From the NCBI GenBank assembly GCA_013824385.1, contig PNNU01000243.1:1-5760 (forward strand): DNA of 5,760 bases, in the 5' to 3' direction. The translations under genes and the position numbers were made by a program. Below the pieces are notes generated by a model. That model did not search any database and was not told the DNA's origin. It saw only the letters and a list, made by a program, of their open reading frames with translations. This stretch comes from Anaerolinea sp. GTDB lineage: Bacteria > Chloroflexota > Anaerolineae > Anaerolineales > Anaerolineaceae. This document shows positions 1-5,598 of this stretch, in pieces (position 1 is the first letter of the stretch; the number at the start of each line of letters is the position of its first letter).

Positions 1-19
1 TGCGGATTAATTATCCGCA
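1..19 (-). terminator. Hairpin after the lipoprotein operon, possible terminator
   Basis: TGCGGAT and ATCCGCA form a perfect 7-bp inverted repeat with a 5-nt loop, 27 nt beyond the stop codon of the last lipoprotein gene. Read leftward, this is where an intrinsic terminator would sit. The expected U-tract would lie outside the window, so this cannot be confirmed. Read rightward it is followed only by TGTGTTTTA, so it could also end a plus-strand gene to the left. Confidence 0.45.
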
Positions 20-46
20 TGTGTTTTATCTAATGTTGTTGATATT

Positions 47-949
47 TTATGGTGTAAATGAAATGGGTTTGGAGAGACAGGTACCCAGGGCATTATCTTG
101 AGAACATAATTTTACATTTAGATTAATCAAGTGTCCGGTGGGATCATAGTTGAATTCACCAGGGCTCAAATTCATTGCGTAGGTATCATCCCCCGCCGGA
201 AGCATATCTTGAGGATTCGTGACTGAACAGCCGGAGTACTGGTCAAAGAAGTTGGAGGTGTGGTTGATGGCGAATCCTGTGACTGAGTCGCTGCCGGTGA
301 TTGAAATAAATTGCCAGGCGGTGGCTCCAACATTTTGAATGTATAACTTTAAGGCATAGTTGGGAGCGCAATTAATCAGGCTGCTATAAACCAGAGTAAA
401 GTTAACATTAGGGGTCGGAGTGCGGGTTGGAGTAGGTGTGGGTTGTAATGTAGCGATATCCAGGTCAGCAGCGTTTCCACTAAGCGTGAGTTCTTTGCCA
501 AAAATCCAACAGGTGCTGTTTTCATCATAAGGGTTTCTGACATAAAACGAAGTGTTTTCAGGGTTGCGCGCTAGCACTTCCACCAACTGACCGGATTTTA
601 TGATGACCACGGATTTAAACGCAACCACAGGTGCGCCTTCCCGACAATAAGTGTCTTTTGAAACCACCAGAGAAACAACATCCGATGTTGGAGATAAAGT
701 GGCTGTTGGCGACAAGGTTGGTGTGTATGACTCCAACGGGGGTTGAGGAGTGGATGTGATCGTTGGTGCACCTGCGGTCAAAGTTTGGGCAACAATGGTC
801 CCTGCAGCTTGTTCGACTGCGGCGTTGTTGTTTGAGTTTGCAACAATATTCGGCGTGCCTGAATCTCCGGATGTGGGCAAATTACAAGCTGTAATTGAGA
901 GTATGACCGTTAAAACAAGCACTGCTGAAAAAATCCGTTTGTATTTCAT
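47..949 (-). CDS. Secreted lipoprotein A with SH3-like module and C-terminal beta-rich domain
   Basis: 300-aa predicted membrane-anchored lipoprotein, last of three tandem paralogs. Residues 1-21 are a type II signal peptide (K/R start, hydrophobic core) ending in lipobox I-T-A-C, anchor Cys22. Then come a short Ala/Gln-rich probable helix (about 43-60), a Thr/Pro/Ser linker (61-90), an SH3b-like module (about 92-158, containing SKDTYCR, ARNPEN and TCW), a second linker PTPTPTRTPTP (170-180) and a beta-rich C-terminal domain (183-300) ending ISFTP. Mature Cys are 102, 147, 194, 241, 282 and 291, consistent with disulfides outside the cytoplasm. The ATG has AGGAG at 955-959, 5 nt upstream, and the gap to gene B is 26 nt. 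Lipoprotein export is well supported. The SH3 assignment rests on pattern, and the ligand (peptidoglycan, polysaccharide or protein) is unknown. Confidence 0.88.
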   Translation of the reverse strand: MKYKRIFSAVLVLTVILSITACNLPTSGDSGTPNIVANSNNNAAVEQAAGTIVAQTLTAGAPTITSTPQPPLESYTPTLSPTATLSPTSDVVSLVVSKDTYCREGAPVVAFKSVVIIKSGQLVEVLARNPENTSFYVRNPYDENSTCWIFGKELTLSGNAADLDIATLQPTPTPTRTPTPNVNFTLVYSSLINCAPNYALKLYIQNVGATAWQFISITGSDSVTGFAINHTSNFFDQYSGCSVTNPQDMLPAGDDTYAMNLSPGEFNYDPTGHLINLNVKLCSQDNALGTCLSKPISFTP

Positions 950-975
950 GCTATCTCCTGCTTTTCTTTCAATGG

Positions 976-1902
976 CTAAGGTGTAAACGAGAGGGGGATC
1001 GATTTACAGGTTCCAGCGCTGCCATCAAGAGAACAAAGGGTGACAGTAATAGAAATATTATGTCCGGTGGGGTCGTAATTAAACTGGCCCGGATTAACAT
1101 TTAAGACGTAAGAAGTCTCTCCTGGTGTGAGGTCGCCTTGCGTTACTCCAGCAACACAACCTGCATACTCTTTGAACGTATTTGACGAGTGGTTGATGGC
1201 AAAGGCAGTAACAGTATCGCTGCCAGTAATTGAGATGGACTGCCAGATGGATGACCCAGTGTTTTTGATGAATAACTTAAAGGCATATTGAGGTGCGCAT
1301 GTTTCCAAGCCTACATACGAGACACTAAAACCGATTGCCGGTGTTGGCGTATAAGTCGGAGTAGGAGTGGGGTGCATGGTTGATACAGGTAAAGCGCCAG
1401 TGTTGCCTGTGAGCGTGGCATACTTTCCATATAACCAACAAGTTGCATTGGTTTCATAAGGGTTCTTTACATAATACGAATCGTTTTCAGGGTTGCGCGC
1501 TATTACTTCTACTTGTTGACCGATTTTTACAGTAGCAAGAATCTTAAATGAAGAATACGGTGCGCCAAAACGACAATAGGTGTCTTGTGAAACGGTAAGA
1601 AAAACTCCCTCGGGGGTGGGTGTAGTAGTGATGGTGGGTGTTAGCGTTGGAGTGAAGGTAGATTCAGGGGGAGCCTGGATGGTATTTGTACTGGTGGCAA
1701 CAGCAGGAACGATCGGCGCAGCAGCGGAAAGTGTTTGGGCAACCATTGTCTGTGCTGCTTGTTCAATCGCCACTTTTGCAGCTACTGTTCCAGCAATATC
1801 CGGTGTACCCGCAGAAGTCCCTCCTGTGGGCATATTACATGCGGATATAGAAAGGATGATTGTGAATACCATTACCTTTAGAAATAACTGTTTGGTCTTC
1901 AT
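976..1902 (-). CDS. Secreted lipoprotein B, closest paralog of A
   Basis: 308-aa predicted lipoprotein in the middle of the three-gene array. The signal peptide ends in I-S-A-C with anchor Cys22. A probable helix (about 40-60, containing VAIEQAAQTMVAQ) is followed by a Thr/Pro linker (about 80-98), an SH3b-like module (about 101-166, with DTYCR, ARNPEN and TCWLYGK), linker PTPTPTYTPTP (178-188) and the C-terminal domain (191-308), which contains WQSISITGSD and FNYDPTGH and ends LSFTP. Mature Cys are 110, 155, 202, 249, 290 and 299, with exactly the spacing seen in A (45, 47, 47, 41, 9). A and B share many more stretches with each other than with C, so they probably arose by the later duplication. 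A strong SD, AAGGAGGAAT, lies at 1905-1914, with 5 nt between AGGAGG and ATG. The gap to gene C is 35 nt. The role beyond surface anchoring is unknown. Confidence 0.88.
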   Translation of the reverse strand: MKTKQLFLKVMVFTIILSISACNMPTGGTSAGTPDIAGTVAAKVAIEQAAQTMVAQTLSAAAPIVPAVATSTNTIQAPPESTFTPTLTPTITTTPTPEGVFLTVSQDTYCRFGAPYSSFKILATVKIGQQVEVIARNPENDSYYVKNPYETNATCWLYGKYATLTGNTGALPVSTMHPTPTPTYTPTPAIGFSVSYVGLETCAPQYAFKLFIKNTGSSIWQSISITGSDTVTAFAINHSSNTFKEYAGCVAGVTQGDLTPGETSYVLNVNPGQFNYDPTGHNISITVTLCSLDGSAGTCKSIPLSFTP

Positions 1903-1937
1903 TTATTCCTCCTTCGTTGTTGATTGAACCAATATAA

Positions 1938-2813
1938 TTATGGTGTAAAAGTAATTGATTTTGATTGACATCCACCAAAGGAATCCATTTGACACAGCGT
2001 AATGAAAGCAGTCACAGAATGTCCGGCTGGATTCACGGTTAGTTGTCCGTTATCATAGGCGGCCACACTGGCGCCTTCTCCTGGAGTCAAATCTGCCTCA
2101 GTGATTCCGGCAGTACAGCCGTTGTAATCTACAAAAGCGGTGTTGATGTGACTGCTTGAACTTGCATTGGTATTGTCTTTAATATCGATTTGAACAGTTT
2201 GCCAGATTTTTGAACCATTGTTCTTGATGAAGAATCTTAAATAATAAGCTCCGGAGCAATCTTGGCTATTAAGATAAGAAATTGTGAAATCCGGACCAAC
2301 CGTGGGGGTATAAGTCGGGGTGGGTAAAGGTTGAGGAGTATAAACTGGCAAGTTGGCAGTATCTCCACTGATCGTGGCAAATTCTCCCCACAACCAGCAA
2401 TATGTGAAGGTGTGTTTTGGCTCTACCACGTAATATGCACTTTTATCAGGGTTGACGGCAAGCACATCATAACTCTGCCCCGGGGACATTAATGCAACAA
2501 AGGGTGATTTTGCAAAAATACCATCACGACAGTATGTGTCTTTGGATACTGAAACTGTGACTTTATCGGGCGTGGCGGTGTACGCGCTGGTGGGGGTGGG
2601 GGATGGGGTCGGGGTTTCAGTGGGATTCTGCTGAAGATAAGCAATCTCGGTTAGAGACGTTTGGGTTTGCAAAGCAGCCATGGTTTGTTCTACGGCCACA
2701 TTTACTGCAATGGTCGCTGCCAGGTCCGGCGTTGGTGCGGCAGTTGTACAACCGCTGACCAGGATTAGGAGCATGATTGTTATCATGCCAGTGATTTGTT
2801 TTTTGATGTTCAT
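1938..2813 (-). CDS. Secreted lipoprotein C, divergent first gene of the array
   Basis: 291-aa predicted lipoprotein and first gene of the leftward array. Two ATGs are adjacent (2814-2816 and 2811-2813). The second is chosen because it lies 5 nt from AGGAGG, as in A and B, whereas the first is only 2 nt away. This start also puts lipobox V-S-G-C at anchor Cys22, matching both paralogs. Order: signal peptide (1-21), helix with VEQ (about 38-58), Thr/Pro linker (about 64-82), SH3b-like module (about 84-150, with SKDTYCR and YCWLWGE), linker (about 160-171) and C-terminal domain ending ITFTP. Mature Cys are 95, 139, 186, 233, 274 and 282 (spacing 44, 47, 47, 41, 8). It lacks the ARNPEN and NYDPTGH forms of A and B (VNPDK and NPAGH instead), so it is the most diverged copy. 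Ligand unknown. Confidence 0.87.
   Translation of the reverse strand: MNIKKQITGMITIMLLILVSGCTTAAPTPDLAATIAVNVAVEQTMAALQTQTSLTEIAYLQQNPTETPTPSPTPTSAYTATPDKVTVSVSKDTYCRDGIFAKSPFVALMSPGQSYDVLAVNPDKSAYYVVEPKHTFTYCWLWGEFATISGDTANLPVYTPQPLPTPTYTPTVGPDFTISYLNSQDCSGAYYLRFFIKNNGSKIWQTVQIDIKDNTNASSSSHINTAFVDYNGCTAGITEADLTPGEGASVAAYDNGQLTVNPAGHSVTAFITLCQMDSFGGCQSKSITFTP
2592..2614 (+). other. G-quadruplex-type motif on the template strand of lipoprotein C
   Basis: Four G-runs of 5, 5, 4 and 4 are separated by loops of 1, 2 and 2 nt (T, AT, TC), which fits the canonical quadruplex pattern. It lies on the plus strand, the template for gene C, because residues 67-74 (TPTPSPTP) are coded with C-rich ACC, CCC and CCG codons. 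Matching linkers in A and B are less G-dense. Whether it folds in the cell is not known. Confidence 0.6.
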
Positions 2814-2818
2814 CATAT

Positions 2819-2824
2819 CCTCCT
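2819..2824 (-). promoter_or_regulatory. Shine-Dalgarno site that decides the start of lipoprotein C
   Basis: CCTCCT on the plus strand reads AGGAGG on the coding strand. It is 2 nt from the first of two adjacent ATGs and 5 nt from the second. Genes A and B both use a 5-nt spacer, so the second ATG (2811-2813) is favoured. Confidence 0.75.
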
Positions 2825-2834
2825 GTTACTCTAT

Positions 2835-2863
2835 ATAGTAAAGTGAAGCCGCATAAAATGCAA
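2835..2863 (-). promoter_or_regulatory. Candidate promoter of the lipoprotein operon
   Basis: On the minus strand, TTGCAT (2858-2863, three of six matches to TTGACA) is followed after 17 nt by TACTAT (2835-2840, four of six matches to TATAAT). The predicted transcript start would lie about 18 nt before the gene C start, leaving room for its strong SD. The matches are modest, and the -35 overlaps the hairpin at the end of the upstream gene, so read-through from that gene is an alternative source of transcription. Confidence 0.35.
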
Positions 2864-2880
2864 GAGAGACTCTTATGCAT
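2858..2880 (-). terminator. Imperfect hairpin over the stop of the Cys-rich gene, weak terminator or attenuator
   Basis: Read leftward, AAGAG-TCT-CTCTT forms the inner stem and ATGC/GCAT the outer stem, with a 2-nt AT bulge on one side. TTTTA follows directly. It includes the stop codon of the Cys-rich gene (2873-2875). The low GC content and bulge make it weak. It may partly separate this gene from the lipoproteins while leaving some read-through. Confidence 0.35.
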
Positions 2881-3556
2881 AAGGAGGGTGTTTTTTTAGG
2901 TTTTGCAGATTGATTTTTCTCATACTTTCTTTTTTGGGGCTGATCAAATAGTCAGATCCATTGCGGTGCAGCAGCGGAATCCGTCGGCGGACGGAAAGGT
3001 AATGCTCGCGCACTTCCTCTGAGAGGGCAGCGTAGCTGTCAAAATCGTCCATCCAATATGAAAAAATCAGGTCGAATGTTTTAACAAATTCTTGACGATA
3101 GCCAGCAGTGACTTGTTCCATGTGGCTGAGGATCCAGCATTTGGATTCAAACTCCCAATCGTGGGCCAGACCGATAAAACGGAAATCACTGGTGATGTAT
3201 GGAAAGAACGGAAATTGACGGCAGCTGGTGGCTCGGTAATCGCGTTCACATTGGTCCGGTCCCTTGCACGAAAGCAGCAGCAGGTGTTCTGGTGTTTCTT
3301 CCAATAAATCGTCAGGGTTGATCGGCTCGTCTGTGCATTCATCCCCGCGCCAAAGGTGCCAGAGGGTTGTGTGCGTTTTTAAGTAGTCCCATTCAGGTTT
3401 GTATGCCACCGGTACGGCATGGCAAATATCGCAGCAAAATGGTTTACCAGAAGTGTTGAAGGGTGCGCACATTTTTCCGCAATCCAGCGGGGTGGTGGAT
3501 GCGTTGAAACCAGCCAATAGAAGGTGAAAATCGATTTGTGATGGGGTAGTTTCCAT
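2873..3556 (-). CDS. Cysteine-cluster protein of unknown function, YkgJ/FliB-like pattern
   Basis: 227 aa, no signal peptide or membrane segment, so probably cytoplasmic. It has ten Cys: C26 and C30 (DCGKMC), C41, C42 and C45 (CCDIC), then C74, C97, C103, C112 and C140. The order CxxxC, CCxxC, a later Cys and CRQFPFF (112-118) resembles the metal- or Fe-S-binding cysteine clusters of the YkgJ/FliB class, where a C-terminal CRxFP element is typical; family membership is inferred. The C-terminus is Lys-rich (208-222). An in-frame TGA 2 codons upstream fixes ATG1 as the earliest start. GAAGG abuts the ATG with no spacer, so it cannot act as a normal SD; the mRNA may be leaderless. It is divergent from tetR and 59 nt upstream of the lipoproteins on the same strand. 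Substrate and partner are unknown. Confidence 0.8.
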   Translation of the reverse strand: METTPSQIDFHLLLAGFNASTTPLDCGKMCAPFNTSGKPFCCDICHAVPVAYKPEWDYLKTHTTLWHLWRGDECTDEPINPDDLLEETPEHLLLLSCKGPDQCERDYRATSCRQFPFFPYITSDFRFIGLAHDWEFESKCWILSHMEQVTAGYRQEFVKTFDLIFSYWMDDFDSYAALSEEVREHYLSVRRRIPLLHRNGSDYLISPKKESMRKINLQNLKKHPPYA

Positions 3557-3562
3557 CCTTCA

Positions 3563-3591
3563 ATTTTATCGCTGTCTGGGCAGTTTTACGA
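3563..3591 (-). promoter_or_regulatory. Candidate promoter of the Cys-cluster gene
   Basis: On the minus strand TAAAAT (3563-3568, five of six matches to TATAAT) lies so that a start 7 nt downstream falls on the A of the ATG at 3556, predicting a leaderless mRNA. The -35 position with a 17-nt spacer is TCGTAA (3586-3591), only three of six matches. The tetR operator lies about 16 bp further upstream, so repressor binding could influence this promoter too, but this is not shown. Confidence 0.35.
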
Positions 3592-3597
3592 GGAGTC

Positions 3598-3627
3598 TTG
3601 ACAGATTAGTATACCGTTCGGTATACT
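3598..3627 (+). promoter_or_regulatory. Near-consensus promoter of the tetR-amylase unit
   Basis: TTGACA (3598-3603) matches the -35 consensus completely. After 18 nt, TATACT (3622-3627) matches the -10 consensus at five of six positions. The start point would be expected 7-8 nt downstream, at 3634-3635, on or next to the A of the tetR ATG. No SD precedes that ATG, so a leaderless transcript is the simplest reading. Confidence 0.75.
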
Positions 3628-3628
3628 A
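3607..3628. promoter_or_regulatory. TetR-type operator palindrome
   Basis: Perfect inverted repeat of two 10-bp halves, TAGTATACCG and CGGTATACTA, around a central TT. It fills the spacer of the tetR promoter and covers the whole -10 box, so a bound dimer would block RNA polymerase. Size, symmetry and position next to a tetR gene fit autorepression by the adjacent regulator. The ligand that would release it cannot be read from the site. Confidence 0.88.
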
Positions 3629-3634
3629 GTGGCT

Positions 3635-4201
3635 ATGGATAACCGTGAAACCATTCTCGAACATGCAATGGCTCTCTTCTCTGAGAGGGGTTATGACGCA
3701 GTCGGCGTACAGGAAATTTGTGAAGCGGCAGGAATCACTAAACCCACTCTTTATCATTACTTTGGCAGCAAACGTGGATTGCTGGAAGCTATACTGGATT
3801 CTTCCTTCACCGAATTAAAAACCCGGTTGACCTCCTCCGCGGATTATGGGGGTGATATGCCTTTTACTTTGCAGGCTATCGCCGAAACTTATTTTTCCTT
3901 TGCCAGTGAATACCCGGCGTTCTACCGGCTGCAGCTTGCATTGTGGTTCGCACCGCAAGAAAGTGAAGGCTTTAAAGCGGTCATTGTTCAAAACCGTTTT
4001 CAATACGAGGTGATCGAAAAAATATTTCTCAACGCTGTGACACAGCATGGAAACATGCGCGGCAGGCATCAGGCGTATGCACTTACCTTCTTGGGTACGC
4101 TCAACACCTATATCGGATTGGGTCTTAATGGTTTAGCGACCCTGGATGCGGATCTTGCCCGGCAGGCTGTGCGCCAGTTCCAATATGGAATTTATTCGTA
4201 A
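3635..4201 (+). CDS. TetR-family transcriptional repressor
   Basis: 188-aa dimeric DNA-binding regulator of usual TetR length. Residues 1-50 form the conserved N-terminal domain: helix 1 (ETILEHAMALFSERGYDAVGV), then the helix-turn-helix at about 25-44, with recognition helix ITKPTLYHYF and the typical FGSKRGLLEAIL continuation. The rest (about 51-188) is the variable helical ligand-binding and dimerisation domain, which gives no clue to the inducer. ATG 3635 is chosen over an in-frame GTG at 3629, because the GTG sits upstream of the predicted transcript start and directly at the operator edge. No SD is present. The operator at 3607-3628 implies autorepression. The GH13 gene follows after 36 nt, so it is the likely co-regulated target; the divergent Cys-cluster gene is a second possible one. 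The family call is firm, the target assignment is inferred. Confidence 0.93.
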   Translation: MDNRETILEHAMALFSERGYDAVGVQEICEAAGITKPTLYHYFGSKRGLLEAILDSSFTELKTRLTSSADYGGDMPFTLQAIAETYFSFASEYPAFYRLQLALWFAPQESEGFKAVIVQNRFQYEVIEKIFLNAVTQHGNMRGRHQAYALTFLGTLNTYIGLGLNGLATLDADLARQAVRQFQYGIYS

Positions 4202-4237
4202 TTTATAGTAATTATTCCCCAATGAAAAGGATTTTAA

Positions 4238-5590
4238 ATGACCTGGATTGATCAAACAGTTTTTTATCACATTTATCCGCTTGGACTTTGCGGAGCGCAG
4301 TTTCACAACGATTTCAACCAGCCGCCGGTGGATCGCCTGGATGGGTTGCATCCCTGGCTGGAGCATATGGCTGACATGGGTATAAACGGATTGTACATCG
4401 GTCCGCTTTTTGAATCCGTCTGGCATGGGTACGACACCGTGGATTACTACAACGTTGACCGCCGACTGGGCACCAACCAGACCTTCGCACGTTTTTCCGC
4501 GCGGGCGCATGAATTGGGCATCAAGATCGTTCCGGATGCGGTATTCAACCATGTAGGGCGGGGATTTTGGGCTTTTCGGGATGTGCTCGAAAAACGCCAG
4601 GCTTCCCAATTTTGCGGCTGGTTTTCTGGCTTGAAATTCGAAGGGGATAATTCATTCCATGACGGATTAACCTATGAGAATTGGGCCGGGCATGATTCTT
4701 TGGTCAAGCTCAACCTATCCAACCCGGAGGTGCGCAGTCATCTTTTTGGAGCGGTTAAACAGTGGATCGATGATTATCAAATTGATGGGCTGCGCCTGGA
4801 TGCCGCAGACGTGATGGACAAGGAATTCTTATCCGCCCTGGCCGGTTTCTCGAAGGACGTGAAAGAGGATTTCTGGTTGATGGGCGAAGTGGTGCATGGC
4901 GACTATACCCAGTGGGTCCGCCCTGGCCGGTTGGATTCTGTTACCAATTACATCGCTTACAAAGGGCTATATTCCAGCTTTAACGATCACAACCTCTTCG
5001 AGATTGCCTATACATTACAGCAGCAATTCGGCGAGAACGGAAAACTCCGCGGTTTGGGGCTTTATTCCTTCGCGGATAATCACGATGTCAGCCGGGTGGC
5101 CAGCATCTTACAGAACCCCGCGGCCTTGCTGCCATTGTATGTGTTAATGTTCAGCATGCCTGGCGTTCCTTCCATATATTACGGCAGCGAATTTGGCATC
5201 CGTGGGCGAAAAGAGGATAAAGATGCAGCGTTACGTCCGGCGCTTGATTTGTCAGGCCTGCTGGCACACGCTGAACGGTTGGATCTTTATGAAGCGCTCA
5301 AGAAGTTGATTAAGTTTCGCAAAAATCACCCCAAGCTCCTGAATGGTGCTTATCACCAACTCTTGCTAACCAACGAACAGTTTGCTTTCAGTCGTGATTT
5401 GGAGAATGGATACGCAATAACCGTGATTAACGCAGCCGATCATGCGATTTCAATCGATATTCCACTGGGCGGGGGAGTACATACCCATTTTGTAGATTTG
5501 ATGGATGAAAATGAGGTGTATGACCCCAACAATGGTCACCTTCATGTGGAACTTCCGCCTTGTTCCGCCAAATGGTTGATGACGAAATAG
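4238..5590 (+). CDS. Intracellular GH13 alpha-amylase-family glycoside hydrolase
   Basis: 450-aa enzyme expected to cleave alpha-glucosidic bonds in maltodextrins or related oligosaccharides. No signal peptide; the (beta/alpha)8 barrel starts at once (VFYHIYPLG, 8-16), without the N-terminal domain of cyclomaltodextrinases. GH13 motifs are intact: DAVFNH (100-105), GLRLDAADV (184-192; R186 and nucleophile D188), GEVVHGD (216-222; acid/base E217) and FADNHD (278-283; H282 and stabilising D283). Motif V reads LVKLN (155-159), closer to the MPKLN form of the neopullulanase/cyclomaltodextrinase group than to QPDLN of oligo-1,6-glucosidases. Residues about 370-450 form a C-terminal beta domain. 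SD AAAGG at 4226-4230 is 7 nt from ATG, and translation ends with tandem TAG codons. It is 36 nt after tetR and probably in the same operon. Exact specificity (hydrolase or transglycosylase, alpha-1,4 or alpha-1,6) cannot be fixed. Confidence 0.93.
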   Translation: MTWIDQTVFYHIYPLGLCGAQFHNDFNQPPVDRLDGLHPWLEHMADMGINGLYIGPLFESVWHGYDTVDYYNVDRRLGTNQTFARFSARAHELGIKIVPDAVFNHVGRGFWAFRDVLEKRQASQFCGWFSGLKFEGDNSFHDGLTYENWAGHDSLVKLNLSNPEVRSHLFGAVKQWIDDYQIDGLRLDAADVMDKEFLSALAGFSKDVKEDFWLMGEVVHGDYTQWVRPGRLDSVTNYIAYKGLYSSFNDHNLFEIAYTLQQQFGENGKLRGLGLYSFADNHDVSRVASILQNPAALLPLYVLMFSMPGVPSIYYGSEFGIRGRKEDKDAALRPALDLSGLLAHAERLDLYEALKKLIKFRKNHPKLLNGAYHQLLLTNEQFAFSRDLENGYAITVINAADHAISIDIPLGGGVHTHFVDLMDENEVYDPNNGHLHVELPPCSAKWLMTK

Positions 5591-5598
5591 TAGTTGAC

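Larger units (their letters stand above)
47..2813 (-). repeat. Tandem triplication of a lipoprotein gene
   Basis: Three consecutive genes encode the same architecture: lipid anchor, short helix, Thr/Pro linker, SH3-like module, Thr/Pro linker, C-terminal domain ending (I/L)(S/T)FTP. The copies have diverged in DNA but keep local identity. For example, the 20-nt segments at 554-573 and 1483-1502, encoding part of ARNPEN, are identical in A and B. Gene-to-gene spacing is 26 and 35 nt. This is duplication of whole genes, with no mobile element or direct repeats at the edges that I can see. Confidence 0.85.

Noticed and set aside
750..986. Plus-strand open frame opposite lipoprotein A
   Set aside because: It is antisense to a well-supported lipoprotein signal-peptide region and has no recognisable domain; its hydrophobic look comes from the reverse complement of that region.
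1580..1927. Plus-strand open frame opposite lipoprotein B
   Set aside because: It is a Val/Gly-rich antisense product of the Thr/Pro linker, with no SD or domain.
2617..2880. Minus-strand 87-codon frame overlapping the start of lipoprotein C
   Set aside because: It is out of frame with the signal peptide, has no plausible SD and overlaps the end of the Cys-cluster gene. Its Cys/His content is a by-product of frame.
3067..3342. Open frames on both strands inside the Cys-cluster gene
   Set aside because: They lie fully within a gene with clear Cys motifs and have no domain or start signal of their own.
3629..3631. GTG as an alternative tetR start
   Set aside because: It lies upstream of the predicted transcript start and at the operator edge. 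The ATG at 3635 gives a normal TetR N-terminus.
4204..4209. TATAGT as a -10 box for a separate GH13 promoter
   Set aside because: I see no convincing -35 at 16-18 nt upstream; co-transcription with tetR is simpler, though a weak internal promoter is not excluded.
4133..4609. Minus-strand 158-codon frame opposite tetR end and GH13 start
   Set aside because: The GH13 motifs and the tetR reading frame explain this DNA; the antisense product resembles nothing known.
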